Source of the DNA: Maratus speciosus
Taxonomy: Eukaryota > Arthropoda > Arachnida > Araneae > Salticidae
Assembly: GCA_963932465.1 (NCBI GenBank)
Contig: OZ010786.1
Span: forward strand, 443,474,619 to 443,538,618
Reading direction: 5' to 3'
DNA: 64,000 bases
In this document: positions 23,782 through 34,185 of the stretch, one piece after another
How positions within the stretch are numbered: the first letter of the stretch is position 1
Layout of the letters: each line of letters starts with the position of its first letter
Made by a program: the position numbers and the translations under genes
The notes under the pieces: model-generated
The model's input: only the letters and a program-made list of their open reading frames with translations
Database searches by the model: none
What the model was told of the DNA's origin: nothing

Positions 23782-24199
23782 TTAGGTTGTAACGAAAGTT
23801 TTCCGCCAAATCATCATTACATAATACTAATTATACTATATATAATTAACTGTAATTTTATATATAACTACCATTCCGTCAAACCTTCACATTGCCATAT
23901 GATACAACACTAGTACCTAAAGCTGTACACTTTATTCGGTGGCATCCTGTAGCTAAATTTTTACAACAGAACTGGATGTAAATGATGGTTCTAACCTGGT
24001 AGCGTAATAGTTCCATTTCAGATACCTTGTACTTGATGATAACGATATTTTTTTAGAAATTTCACAACACGGTGCTATAAAGCAAGTCTCTTTCTTTCAA
24101 ATGCCACAACTCGTTTGACAAAATATGTTTAAAGACGTCAACGTGAACTGTTTTCACAGACCGTATTAGCTGTGGCGGGAAACTTTCGTTATAACCTCA
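23782..24199. mobile_element. mariner-type MITE, 418 bp
   Basis: Ends TTAGGTTGTAACGAAAGTTT and the inverse of TGAGGTTATAACGAAAGTTT, each followed by C/TCCGCCA, are typical mariner terminal repeats. TA flanks both sides (23780-23781 and 24200-24201). There is no transposase frame inside. Confidence 0.85.
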
Positions 24200-24214
24200 T
24201 AAAATATGATTTTA

Positions 24215-24325
24215 ACAGAGAAATTTTATCGGTTTTCTAACTTTTATGGATAGGGCTACAAAATGCAGGAGGTCTCGTTGCTAGGTGCGAGCAACTCCAA
24301 AAGTGGTTCCCTTGTTAGTTTCAGA
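24215..24325 (-). repeat. Right member of the inverted pair with 17.2 kb
   Basis: Inverse of 17214-17330: CCAAAAGTGGTTCCCTTGT with GGTCTCG-TGCTA-GTGCGAGCAA. It abuts the mariner MITE. Just outside stands TCCCTCGTAT, which on the minus strand (ATACGAGGGA) resembles the end at 15258 (ATACGAGGGG). Confidence 0.6.
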
Positions 24326-24608
24326 AGGTCCCTCGTATTTAATATTATTATTTTATTTTAATCTTTATTCGATGAAAAAGTTTTCAAATGCAACTTTACG
24401 CATATCTAACTTTGAGTAATTAAAAAAAAAGACTTTTTAAATTGTACTTTACGACTATTTAATAATATTTTTCGTCATGTTCTTAAATCGAAAGTTAGGA
24501 GAAAAGGGAACACCGACAATCATTTATGGACACCGTGTATTAACGCAAGAAATATTCTTCCACTGAAGTTCCAATTCGTTAAATATTTTGAAATTCTCCG
24601 GTATTGAC

Positions 24609-24670
24609 AAATCTAATACGTCGAAATAAATTCTTCCTAAATCTAATACGTCGAAATAAATTCTTCCTAA
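24609..24670. repeat. 30-bp tandem duplication, two copies
   Basis: AATCTAATACG followed by TCGAAATAAATTCTTCCTA occurs twice in direct succession without change. It could be a very recent event or an assembly artefact. Confidence 0.85.
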
Positions 24671-24899
24671 AAGTTATTCCCTTCTTTACTGCTAAGATTC
24701 AAACTAAGAAGTATATTCTTAGAAGTACCTGCTATTTTAGAATTTCATTTTCTAAAAGTGGTAAATATTATTTAGAGAAATAAAAAGTTACTTTTTTGCC
24801 ATTCAGACTGGAAACATATAAATGCAAACACTATTAAATTCTAAAAACAGCTGGAAGTTTGCACCATAAAAAGTTCAATATTAACGTGAAATTAAAAAT

Positions 24900-25420
24900 C
24901 ACAAGTTTACTAAATGGTGTATATAAAATGATGTAAAGTTAACAAGTAAACAAACATTAAAATAAAATAATCGACGTATCGTCATCATCCATGACCATGT
25001 TCAGGAAAGAGTTGTTACATTGCTTTTAAAGTTTTAAAGATCAAAGTCAAGCCATTAGTCCAGTCATTTGGTAGAAAATAGGGGAAAGTTTTGGTGTAGT
25101 TTTGATATTTGGTGCCTTTATATTTTTTGGGTCACTGAACACGAATCTGAAGTTTGCCAACAAAATTTATACCGGGAAACACGTTTTTTTGGCAAAAAAC
25201 TGAAAAAAAAACGGGATTTTCTTTGTTTTTTCAAAATAACTTCAAAATTATGCATTTTACGCAAAAGTCCTCAATACATGAATTAAAGAGGATAAAATTT
25301 CCTATATTTTACGTATTAAAAGTTTTTTACTGTGATCAATGGTTTAGCCGTGACAACGCCGCAAAAATGGGTGTGAAAATAAAAAAATTCTGAAAAAACG
25401 GGAATTACTGCAGTGCACGT
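24900..25420 (-). repeat. Left arm of a 6-kb nested foldback
   Basis: This stretch is an inverted copy of 27370-31245, once the insertions in that arm are removed. The piece 24900-25060 matches 30240-30391 and continues at 31220-31245. The piece 25075-25410 matches 27370-27722, including ATCAATGGTTTAGCCGTGAC and the phrase GGGGAAAGTTTTGGTGTAGT. Both arms have translatable phrases such as DQWFSRDNA, but frames break and I do not recognise a protein. A degenerate hammerhead-like motif is at 24971-25004. Confidence 0.75.
24971..25004 (-). ncRNA. Hammerhead-like motif, decayed
   Basis: The minus strand reads CTGAACA, TGGTC-loop-GAC, GATACGTCG. It is the inverted relative of the better-kept motif at 30297, with G8 and one A of GAAA changed, so activity is unlikely. 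Confidence 0.4.
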
Positions 25421-25549
25421 TGGGTGATTTACCGATTCTAGCTGGCCATAATTATTTTTGGCGTCAATGTAGTCGCATCGCTATGAAATTGAAAAATGTT
25501 ATTGATATTCACTATTGAATGTTAGGTATTGCAAAATGTTGCGTGTAGC

Positions 25550-26290
25550 AGTCATAATTTCGTTACAAGGACATTCAAAAGTATTTCATTATATTACGGC
25601 CTATGGAGAAAAATCGTTTGTGGTTTTTTTTTTTTTTTTTTTTTTTTCCAATAATGTTTCATAATTTCAAACACTTTGAAATTTATATACATATCTATGA
25701 AGTGCACTACAAGATTATTTCTTATAGAATATGGTATGGGTAGTATTTTTCGATCATTTACAGGGACACTAAAAAGAATTATGTTACATTACGGTCTATG
25801 GAGAAAAATTGTTTGTGGTGTATTTTCTTCATGTTACACCTTTTCAAAAGTATTTAAATTGATATATATCTCCGAGGTGCTCTATAAGATGCTTACTATT
25901 GAATATGATGTGCCATTGATCTTTCATATACAGGGGCGCACAAAATAAATCAGTTATATTTTTCTCTGTATGAACAATAATGGATGGAAGTGCATTTTCA
26001 GTTGTGGAACACTTTTTAAATTTTAAAAATTGCATACTATTTAGCGTGTATAAATTCTATAAATCATATATAGGGCTGTGCAAGACAACTATATACCATC
26101 TTATTGCCGGAAATCGCTAACGAGGAATTTTCAACTGTGCTATGCGTTCACTAACAGTTCTAAATTTTAGCATATTGTGAATTATATGATAAATCTATAG
26201 TTCATATACAGGGATGTACAAAATTTTCAGCTATTTTTTCGATTTTGGTTGAAATTGTGTTTTCAAACATGTTATATGTTTTACAAATTA
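25550..26290. repeat. Degenerate tandem repeats between the foldback arms
   Basis: CATTTACAGGGACACTA (25756), CATATACAGGGGCGCAC (25925), CATATATAGGGCTGTGC (26067) and CATATACAGGGATGTAC (26210) recur about every 145-170 bp. The phrase GGCCTATGGAGAAAAATCG (25599) is echoed at 25794. A poly(T) run stands at 25624-25647. No coding. Confidence 0.65.
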
Positions 26291-26623
26291 TTACTTAGAC
26301 ATCGTTTTTCACGTTATTAAACTCAGAGGTTTTATTATAGTAGCCCGAATGCGTTCAAAAATGTTCCATAATCTGATTGACGCATGATTTTACGTTCTTC
26401 TTGATAATTTTAATCATACTTCCTTAACGGTATGGAAGTTAAAGTGATATTTTTATTATTATAACAAATTCTAAAATTTCTTTTTCTAAAATTTAAAGTA
26501 CGGGACAAACATTCGACAGCATTAATAAAAATTGCTGTGTTGCATATTCTGTTGTATATTCATATTTATTTCTGCACAAACCTTACAGGAAACCTAACAG
26601 GAACCTTATGTAAAGATAGGGAA

Positions 26624-26923
26624 TCATAAGATATCATGAGAAAATGCTTGCATTATGTTTTGCATTGTATCAAATCTGAATTTGGAGAATTTGTCTGGAT
26701 CAATTTTGTAACCACTCAGAATTTGCAGCCAAGTAATATATTTTAAATGATTTTGTCCCGATATACCTTTAACTGGCAAATTTTGTCCAAATTTGGTCAT
26801 AAATTTAAACATTTCGCTCTTGCAAAACTTCATGTGCTCTTCGTTGTAATTTTCCTCTATAAACAAAATATTTTGAACGACATTCATATTTTCGTTACAT
26901 TTTAAATCTTGTTGCCGTTGCAT
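26624..26923 (-). CDS. Unrecognised open frame of 99 codons inside the foldback
   Basis: An uninterrupted minus-strand frame starts MQRQQDLKCNENMNVVQN and ends SHDIL. It is polar and helix-prone, without signal peptide, membrane segment or a motif I know. It sits in the unique centre of the nested foldback, where an internal gene of the mobile unit would be expected. In such A+T-rich DNA a frame of this length can arise by chance, so it may not be a gene. Confidence 0.2.
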   Translation of the reverse strand: MQRQQDLKCNENMNVVQNILFIEENYNEEHMKFCKSEMFKFMTKFGQNLPVKGISGQNHLKYITWLQILSGYKIDPDKFSKFRFDTMQNIMQAFSHDIL

Positions 26924-28078
26924 AATGATGCAAAAGTTTATTTATGTGACTAACTTAAATTCTGCTGTCTTTGATTTAAAAAAAAAAAAATGGTACTTGA
27001 ACTAAAATGTCAAGAAAAAGTCATGCCAGAAGGTATCAAATATTTTTTATTAAAAAAAAACATTTATTTTATACTGTTGGTAGTAATAAAAACACCCACT
27101 AATTCTATACGTCTATTTTCTATGCTGTAGATGTCGGTGAAAAGCAGGGACCCTCAAGTAAAAGAAAGCGGAAATAATATTTTTTTGTTTTTTAAATAAA
27201 TGTACTTACTAATGTACATGTTTATTTATAATTAAATAATGATTCATAATTCATTCATAATAGTCGTTCTATTTATTATCAGCAACTTCATTGTAAAATG
27301 TAGTCATTCATATAATCTTTAGTATAATTTATAGTCAATGCTTGTGTAAAATGGTCAGTTTTCATGTTAAATCTACGTACAGCGGCGTAATTCCCGTTTT
27401 CTCTGAATTTTTTGATTTTCACTCCCATTTTTCTGGCGTTGTCACGGCTAAACCATTGATCAGAGAAAAAAACTTTTAATACATAAAATGTAGGAAATTT
27501 TATCCTCTTCAATTTATGTACTGAGGACTTTTACGTAAAATGTATAATTTTGAAGTTATTTGGAAAAAAACAAAGAAAATCCCGTTTTTTTCCCGTTTTT
27601 TGCCAAAAAAACGTGTTTCCCGGGATAAATTTTGTTGGCAAACTTCAGATTCGTGTTCAGCGACCCACAAAACATAAAGGCACCAAATATCAAAACTACA
27701 CCAAAACTTTCCCCTATTTGTCCTTTTTGAGCACCTAATGCCTGGACAACATCTTGAATTTGAGATCTTTGCTAAGTTCCGAAACGATAATAGCTTTATC
27801 CAATCATAAGAATAGAGACTTAAAATTAAACATTTATTCTGTTTACGTCCGATGGAAGATGCCACTGCATATTCTGTTCTTATGATTGGATTAAGGGGGT
27901 CCGGGACACATTTTAAAATAATTTTTATTTATTGAGTTAAACTTTTGAATTTTTTGTGTTCATTAATCGTATCATTTGTAAAACAAATCGCATGGTAAAA
28001 CTTCTCATTTTTTTTAAATTGAAAATTGAAAATTTATTAAAAAAGTGGGGTAATTTAAAATCGTTATAACTCGAAATA

Positions 28079-29651
28079 CAGTGGCGGTCAAAAGTTTCCG
28101 GCCAGTTAGTTTCTTTGATTTGTTTAATAGAACATTTTAGTGAAGAAGAAGCACAATTGCTCCAAAAGTTATGAATAAGTAAAGTACCTCTGACCACGTG
28201 ATCATTTTGATTGGATGCTTAACATACTTGATGCAAAGGGAAGGAATTCGAAATTCGCGCGTGCAAAAGTTTCCGGCCATTCGTCATCCATTAGTTTTTG
28301 CTATCGCTAAAGTGTTTTTTTGGCCATGTTTGTTAATTAATCAACGTGAATAATGCATTTGAAATTCAAAAATGAAAATTTTAACAATTTATTGTTCCTA
28401 AACTAGTGATTTGTTTGTCGCTAAAGGGACAATCCTCTCGTGAGATTGCGGCAAAGTTGTCGATCTGAAAATTTGCTGTAAACGATATTTAAAAAAATAT
28501 ATAAAGATAGTCATGGCCTTCGAAACTTGCCACGGTCCCGGGGACTTTGAAAAACGACTATTCTTGTAGACAGAATTATCAGAAGAAAAGCAGTTGATGA
28601 CCCGCTTAAAAATGCTGCTGCAATTCCACGCGATTTATGGTGTTAAAATATTGCTGAAAAAAGTCTGTCTACAGTATCAAGACGCTTATGTGACGTAGAA
28701 CTTTATGAAAGAGTCGGTGTTAAAAAAACTTTCATAAATAAAAAAATCAGACGGCCCGACTGGCGTTTGCTAAGGAATACAAAGACTGGTCAAGTGAAAA
28801 CTGGAAAAAAGTACTATTTTCCAATGCATCGACGTTCAATCTTTTTGGTAGTAAAAAAAAAAAATATTATAATCGACGACCTAAAATCAAAAGATAAGAT
28901 GCGAGATACATTATTCCTACAATGAAGCACGGCGGAGGACAGGTTATGATGTGGGGAGCAATTTTCTGGAAAATGCGCCTGTCCGTTATTTGAAATCAGC
29001 GGCAAGATGAATACTGAAATGCATAAGGATATCTTGCAAGACCATTTGCTGCCTTATTGGAGGAAAAATTGTGGTCGCACCTATTTGTTTCATCATGATA
29101 ACGACCAAAAGCATACATGCAAGCTCGTCAAGCAGTGGCTTTCGCACAAAAAATTCCGCTTTTGAAATGGACAGCCCAATCATCCGATTTGAATACAATA
29201 GAAAATCTTTGAAACTAACTTGAAAACGTGTGTGGAATTATAGATATTCAAATTCAGCAGCATTTTCACAAAAATTGTAAGAACCGTGGGCAAAATGTAA
29301 CATTGATGATGTACAACCGTTCATTGAATCGATGCCACGTTGCTGCGCCGAAGTACTTATTGCTAAATGTATGAATACAAAATACTAATTGTAAATGTTG
29401 TTGATCACTGTTATTTTCTGTTATAACACCATTTTTTTCCAAACTTGCAAAGGTGGCCGGAAACTTTTGAGAACATGCGTTTTCTTTTTGCCAATTAAAT
29501 TTATTAATATTTAATTTTTATTCCATAAATAAGTTTTTAACAGTTATATCAATAAGGTATATAAGTATCACTTTGAGATTCCTCTTCATATGGATATACT
29601 TACAAATTAACCAAAATTTTTATGCTGGCCGGAAACTTTTGACCGCCACTG
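28079..29651. mobile_element. Tc1-like transposon with complete ends, IR/DR type
   Basis: Perfect ends: CAGTGGCGGTCAAAAGTTTC then CGGCC at the left and the exact inverse at the right, with TA on both sides (28077-28078 and 29652-29653). A second, inner repeat (CAAAAGTTTCCGGCCA near 28264 and GGCCGGAAACTTTTGAG near 29455) gives the inverted-repeat/direct-repeat layout of many Tc1 elements. Good ends against a broken gene mean it could still be mobilised in trans, if a matching transposase exists. Confidence 0.92.
28400..29250 (+). pseudogene. Broken Tc1 transposase
   Basis: Pieces in different plus-strand frames follow Tc1 order. Near 28400 is a helix-turn-helix-like stretch (SSREIAAKL), then RRKAVDDPLKNA, STVSRRL, RRPDWRL, and MNTEMHKDILQDHLLPY near 29006-29060. 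The catalytic region reads FHHDNDQKHT (about 29085-29115, the second Asp) and a W-TAQSSDLNTIENL stretch near 29168-29215, where the last Asp/Glu-region motif normally lies. Stops at several places and frameshifts, including a run of A near 28852, show it is dead. The usual length is about 340 residues. Confidence 0.88.
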
Positions 29652-30296
29652 TAATATTTGTAGAATTTCAGTTTGTTTTCATTTAAATAAACAAAAATAT
29701 ATAAGTTTTAATTTTAATTCAGCATTTAAAAAATATTAATCTAAATAAAAATTTAAAATATTTAAAGTAAAAATTAAAAAAAATATGATGCAACTTTTAT
29801 TTAAAATGTCGTATTTTCAAAAGTAAATATTTTTTTTTAATATGCTGAATCAAAATTAAAGTAAAATAATTAAAAAAGACATGTTCCTAGTTTGAAGGGT
29901 TTATTTTTAATGATTCTTGAGTTATAACGATTTAAATACGAAAAATGGTAAAAAAAAAAACATCATGAAGAAAAACGCATTTTCACAAGAAGTCGTTTTC
30001 AAGACAACTATTGCTGTAAAGCTAGATTTTGAAAACAAACCAAAACGAAAAAAATTATATTTCCTATTCTGATTAAGATAGAAACATGATTTATACGTCC
30101 GTTTAAGCAGAAAAAAAAACCCAAGAAATTTTTAATGCCATTTAAAGTCAATGCCATCAGGTTTTTTAGAAAATTTTAAAATTTTTGTGTCCCGGAACCC
30201 CTTTAGCGATTATCGTTTGGGAACCTAACGAAATTTTCAATTCTAGATGGCTTGACATTGTTCTTTAAAACTTTAGAAGCAATGTAAGAAATCTTT

Positions 30297-30330
30297 CTGA
30301 AGATGGTCTTAGATGATGACTGAAACGTCG
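30297..30330 (+). ncRNA. Hammerhead-like core
   Basis: It reads CTGAAGA, then TGGTC paired with GACT(G) around a 9-base loop, then GAAACGTCG. Core bases CUGANGA and GAAA are all present. This is the best-kept copy in the nested foldback. Its inverted partner is at 24971. Known parallels are the ribozyme motifs in terminal repeats of Penelope-like elements. Confidence 0.55.
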
Positions 30331-30391
30331 ATTGTTATAACTTTATTTTAATGTTTGCTTAATTTTTAACTTTAGAACATTTTATATACAC

Positions 30392-31219
30392 CAGGGGTTC
30401 CCAAACTTTTACACTGAAGTACCACTAAATAGAAGTTCATACTTCCGCGCACCAACAGGTGACATACTCAAAGGAAATACAGAAAACCTGTCTAAACGGA
30501 ATATGTCTAAAACGAAATTTTTTCCAGTCTTTTGTGCTTCCGCCTGGGGAGATTTTACTGATTGACATGATTACATAATTAAATTGGTGCTTATATTGAC
30601 TTTAATATTTTTAGTGTATATAAAGTGTATCATTTTTGGGTGACAAATAAATATATATTTAAATATAAAACTACTGCATAGCTTTGCTAAATATGGGGAA
30701 AAAATACACATTTGAAGTCGCCTTGATCGACATTTTTTTGTTGTATGAACACTATGTTTATATCAGTATTAAAATACACATAAGAAAATTTAATAAGTGA
30801 ATAACCTACATAAGAAATTTACATACCTTCTGAAACTAAACTGCTTATTAATGCGAGATCGAAGATTGTTGAAATAAGTAATATACACATACAATATAGT
30901 AATAAAAGAAAACTTTTTTTTTCGTGGTGTATGAAAGCTCAACTCATGATCTACCGAATATTAGTTCTATATATCTAAAAATTCTAATTCAAATTGCATG
31001 TAAAACGCTGTTGAAGCAGTAACAGAGAGCAAACTCTACGGAGCCGGTGAACTGACACAACAAGAAAGAGGAGGGAGGGAGGGAGGATTGAACTCCTTTT
31101 TGATTTCATATGCTGTAATTTTTATTTCATTTCACGCACTAGTTTCAAACTTTCACGTACCAGTAAACTAAGCTTCACGTACCAGTACTGGTACGCGTAC
31201 CATAATTTGAGAATCCATG
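30392..31219. mobile_element. Non-autonomous hAT element (828 bp)
   Basis: Left end CAGGGGTTCCCAAACTTTT and the inverse of the right end CATGGATTCTCAAATTATG are related, and the subterminal GTACCAC/GTACGCGTACC stretches also correspond. The 8-bp duplication ATATACAC stands at 30384-30391 and 31220-31227. The empty site is confirmed by the inverted copy at about 24910-24930 (GGTGTATATAAAATG). CAGGGGTTCCCAAA ends with 8-bp duplications are the hAT signature. No transposase frame. Confidence 0.9.
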
Positions 31220-31262
31220 ATATACACCATTTAGCAAACTTTTGATTTTTAAACTTAAACTT

Positions 31263-31833
31263 ACACTATGTGCAAAACTACTTAAAAGATTAGACAATAT
31301 TAAAAAGATGTTAAATTATTTTAATACCTTAGTACTTTCAACTATAAAAAACCTAGTCTTCGTTATAAGAAATACAATTGATATTGACGTCTAATTTTCA
31401 AAATTCACGTAGATGGTGACGAAAGGAGTGAAAGTGGGAGTTAATTTTTTTAGACCCGGAAATCATTGAGGAAATAAAACGTGGATATAGGGAAGTGGAA
31501 TATTACTCGTTTTAGGATTATTTAAGCAAACTGAGCCAAATTCTGGTAATGTTGTAGCATAAAATGTCATTGCAAACAGTATTTTCTTTAGTAATGATTT
31601 CTATTGAATTTTATTTCCCCAATGTTTTCCGGATCTAAAAAAAAAATTAACTTCCACTTTCACTCCTTTCGTCACCATCTACGTGAATTTTGAAAATTAC
31701 ACACCAATAATAATTGTATTTCTTATATTTCTCTGACGAAGACTGTTTTTTATAGTTGAAAATACTAAGGTATTAAAATAATTTAAAATCTTTTTAATAT
31801 TGTCTCATCTTTTAAGTAGTTTTGCACATAGTG
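31263..31833. mobile_element. Foldback element, arms of about 270 bp
   Basis: CACTATGTGCAAAACTACTT (31263) and AAGTAGTTTTGCACATAGTG (31814-31833) are perfect inverses, and inversion continues inward through ATTTTCAAAATTCACGTAGA and GGTGACGAAAGGAGTGAAAG. TA stands next to both ends. The flanks AAACTTAAACTTA and TAAGTTTAAGTTT extend the palindrome, so the exact border is uncertain. No coding. Confidence 0.75.
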
Positions 31834-32358
31834 TAAGTTTAAGTTTAACTTTTTAAAGATAAATTAAGCATTTCTATTTATTTATTTATTGTGATTTTTA
31901 TTTTCACGTTACTATTGAATTATAATAATTCTTTCAACTAACTTTAAATGTTAAACAAAATGAATCAAATAGTTCTGAAACAATCTGATTATATATATAA
32001 AGTAACGGTTAAACTCTATATTTTCATTAAATTTATCATAATTATTGTCATTATCTTTGACAAATTCGAATTTCAATACGCGAGCTTGCGTTATACCACC
32101 GAGATTTTGATAGTCCCCCCGGAATTACAAATCCCAAGAACTCATTTATTTAACTGTCAGTGACACGAAACTCATTAACGTCAATTTAATGATGTGGTTG
32201 CCTCGTCGGAAACGGGTTTTATGCGGCTTTACGAATAGTCGATTGTCACTGAATCTACGATCATTTTGTCAAATCATACCAATTTCATGAACAAATCACT
32301 TCATCTTAAAATTTGAACCAATAAAATATTATTTGAATTTTTAAAAATATATTTTTAA

Positions 32359-33845
32359 CCTTTTATCCTCCGCACCATGGTCTGCTTCTCAAATTAATTT
32401 GAAAATGTTTTTCAGATGATTTAGATTAATACTAAAATTGTGTGCCGAATTTTGGGATGTTATGTAAAATAGAAGTGGACTTACAGGTATGTTCCACTTG
32501 TGGAACGTTGGCGGTACAAATAACATTTGTAAATTTTGGCAATTTTTTTCTTTGCAAATCATACCAGCACTACAAACATATGAAAACAAAGGGAAAAGGT
32601 AAAGTAAAAAAAGTTGTCTATTTTAGGAACATGATAACTCGTCACTAACAGCAAAATTTTTTGAAAGACCTGAAAACATGTTTCATGCATACACTTTCCA
32701 AAATATACACACCATTCTTTATTGTTTTTCTGACAATTTGAACATCTTCTTTCAGCTTTAGAGGATAACCAATAGCTGCTGCATAAGGTGATAATGTCTA
32801 TACTTACTGGAGCAATACAACCTCGTATTCTCTTTCTCAAAACATCAAGTTGAATTTTCATGGCAACAGATGTAGCTTCACGACAAAACTCCAAATGGCT
32901 AATGCTTCTTTTAAGCCTACTGCATAACAATGCAGTGTCCAAGCAGCAGCAACAGTCATACTTAGTTCATTTTCAAACAACTTTCACCACTTTTTTTAAT
33001 CGAAGTACTGGACGATATGTTTCAAGCAAATGACCCAAAACATCAACACCATCCATATTCTGATTACACAATATAATCAATAGAGGTGTTTGGTTGAATA
33101 TTCGAGCGTCAATTTTCGAGAATATTGTGTTACACTTTGAGTTAAGAATGCTCCTTCCCCATTTGATCTTACAGTAAAGACACTGTAGTCGTTTCATCAT
33201 ACACAAAAAACTTTGCCATCACTGTAATAATCTCAATCTCCTTGTTCTTGCTTGAGCAGTTCTTTTGAAGATTTTATTGGGCATTTATTGTTTCAAAAAT
33301 ATTTCATAGACACTTTGACAACAGGTGCAAGAGACATATATGATAATTTTTTTTCTTTTATAATACTGGTAAAAAAAAAAAAATAAAAAAAATAGTCGCC
33401 CGAGGAAGCACAGTAAAAATTTTCAAAATCCTAATAAAAGTAACAACAAGATAATTTTGTAGTCTGAAACGCCAACGTTTTACATGTGGAACATTGACAT
33501 TCAAATGATCATAAAACAAAATAAAAATAAAATAAATAATTCATTTATGCATAAAACTTCATAAACAATAGTAAGCAATACAGTAACCATCATCACAGCA
33601 CTCACATTTGAATTCTAAAGTTATAGATGGAGTAAAAAGCACAGCCTTCAAAATTTACGTTTTGTGTCATATTTCAACAAGCTCCAAATTGGAAACCACA
33701 AAAAATATTAAATAATAATTTATAATCCGTTAAAACATATCTTTAAAAAGTTATATTTACAATTTCAAACAGTTTGAACAAACACTTAAAAAGATACAGC
33801 ATCACAAAATTGATGTTCCACTTGTGGAACTTTGGCGGGTAAAAG
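32359..33845 (-). mobile_element. piggyBac-like transposon
   Basis: Ends CCTTTTATCCTCCGC and the inverse of GCGGGTAAAAGG are related. The flank is TTAA at 32355-32358 and TTAC at 33846-33849. The phrase GTTCCACTTGTGGAAC, itself a palindrome, lies at 32489-32504 and 33815-33830 and is a subterminal repeat. A broken minus-strand transposase lies between. Length (about 1.5 kb) is below the 2.3 kb or more of a full element, and the 5' half of the gene is missing. Confidence 0.8.
32559..33240 (-). pseudogene. piggyBac transposase C-terminal half, broken
   Basis: The frame at 32973-33206 has CNQNMDGVDVLGHLLETYR and LRLKKV, close to the NMGGVD...YR...(L/I)R-KKWW segment that holds the last catalytic Asp of piggyBac transposases. 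After a frameshift near 32970, the frame 32559-32942 has the cysteine-rich tail ERRCSNCQKNNK, WCVYFGKCMHETCF, matching the zinc-binding C-terminus. The N-terminal domain and first catalytic residues are absent or unrecognisable. It is non-functional. Confidence 0.82.
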
Positions 33846-34185
33846 GTTACGAATTAATAAATTAATTTAATACTGTTATATTGCTAAAAGATGCTGTTTA
33901 ACTGTTACAAGCATTTTTTTTAATTAAAAGTGTGAAACCGACTTTAAGGTATTGTATGTTAGATTCGTGTTTGTGGCAATCCTTTATTATTTTCCACATT
34001 AATTTCCTTCATGGATCGGGAAAAACCAAACCGAAAACCTATTTGAAATCAACATGGAATCTGAAAAAAACGACACATTTAGCCTAAAACATTGCTCCCT
34101 AAATTCTGTCCTTACACTCTGATCTAAAAATGGTGGAAGTCGTACACGAATTTTTTTCCGCGTTTGTATGGTCCATTATATTTAA

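Larger units (their letters stand above)
27893..30206. mobile_element. TTAA/TA-flanked element split by a Tc1 transposon
   Basis: The left end TTAAGGGGGTCCGGGACACA and the inverse of the right end TAAAGGGGTTCCGGGACACA match at 17 of 20 positions. Without the Tc1 (28079-29651) the element is about 740 bp. Inside, AAATCGTTATAACTC appears on both sides of the Tc1 in inverse orientation. No coding. The flank is TTAA on one side and TTTA on the other, so it may be piggyBac-like or TA-targeting. Confidence 0.6.
27370..31245 (+). repeat. Right arm of the nested foldback, with three nested insertions
   Basis: Pieces 27370-27722, 30240-30391 and 31220-31245 together equal the inverse of 24900-25420. 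The breaks hold a 155-bp stretch with its own inverted pieces (27740-27892), a GGGGGTCCGGGACAC-ended element with a Tc1 inside it (27893-30206), and a hAT element (30392-31219). The order of insertion can be read from the nesting. Confidence 0.7.
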
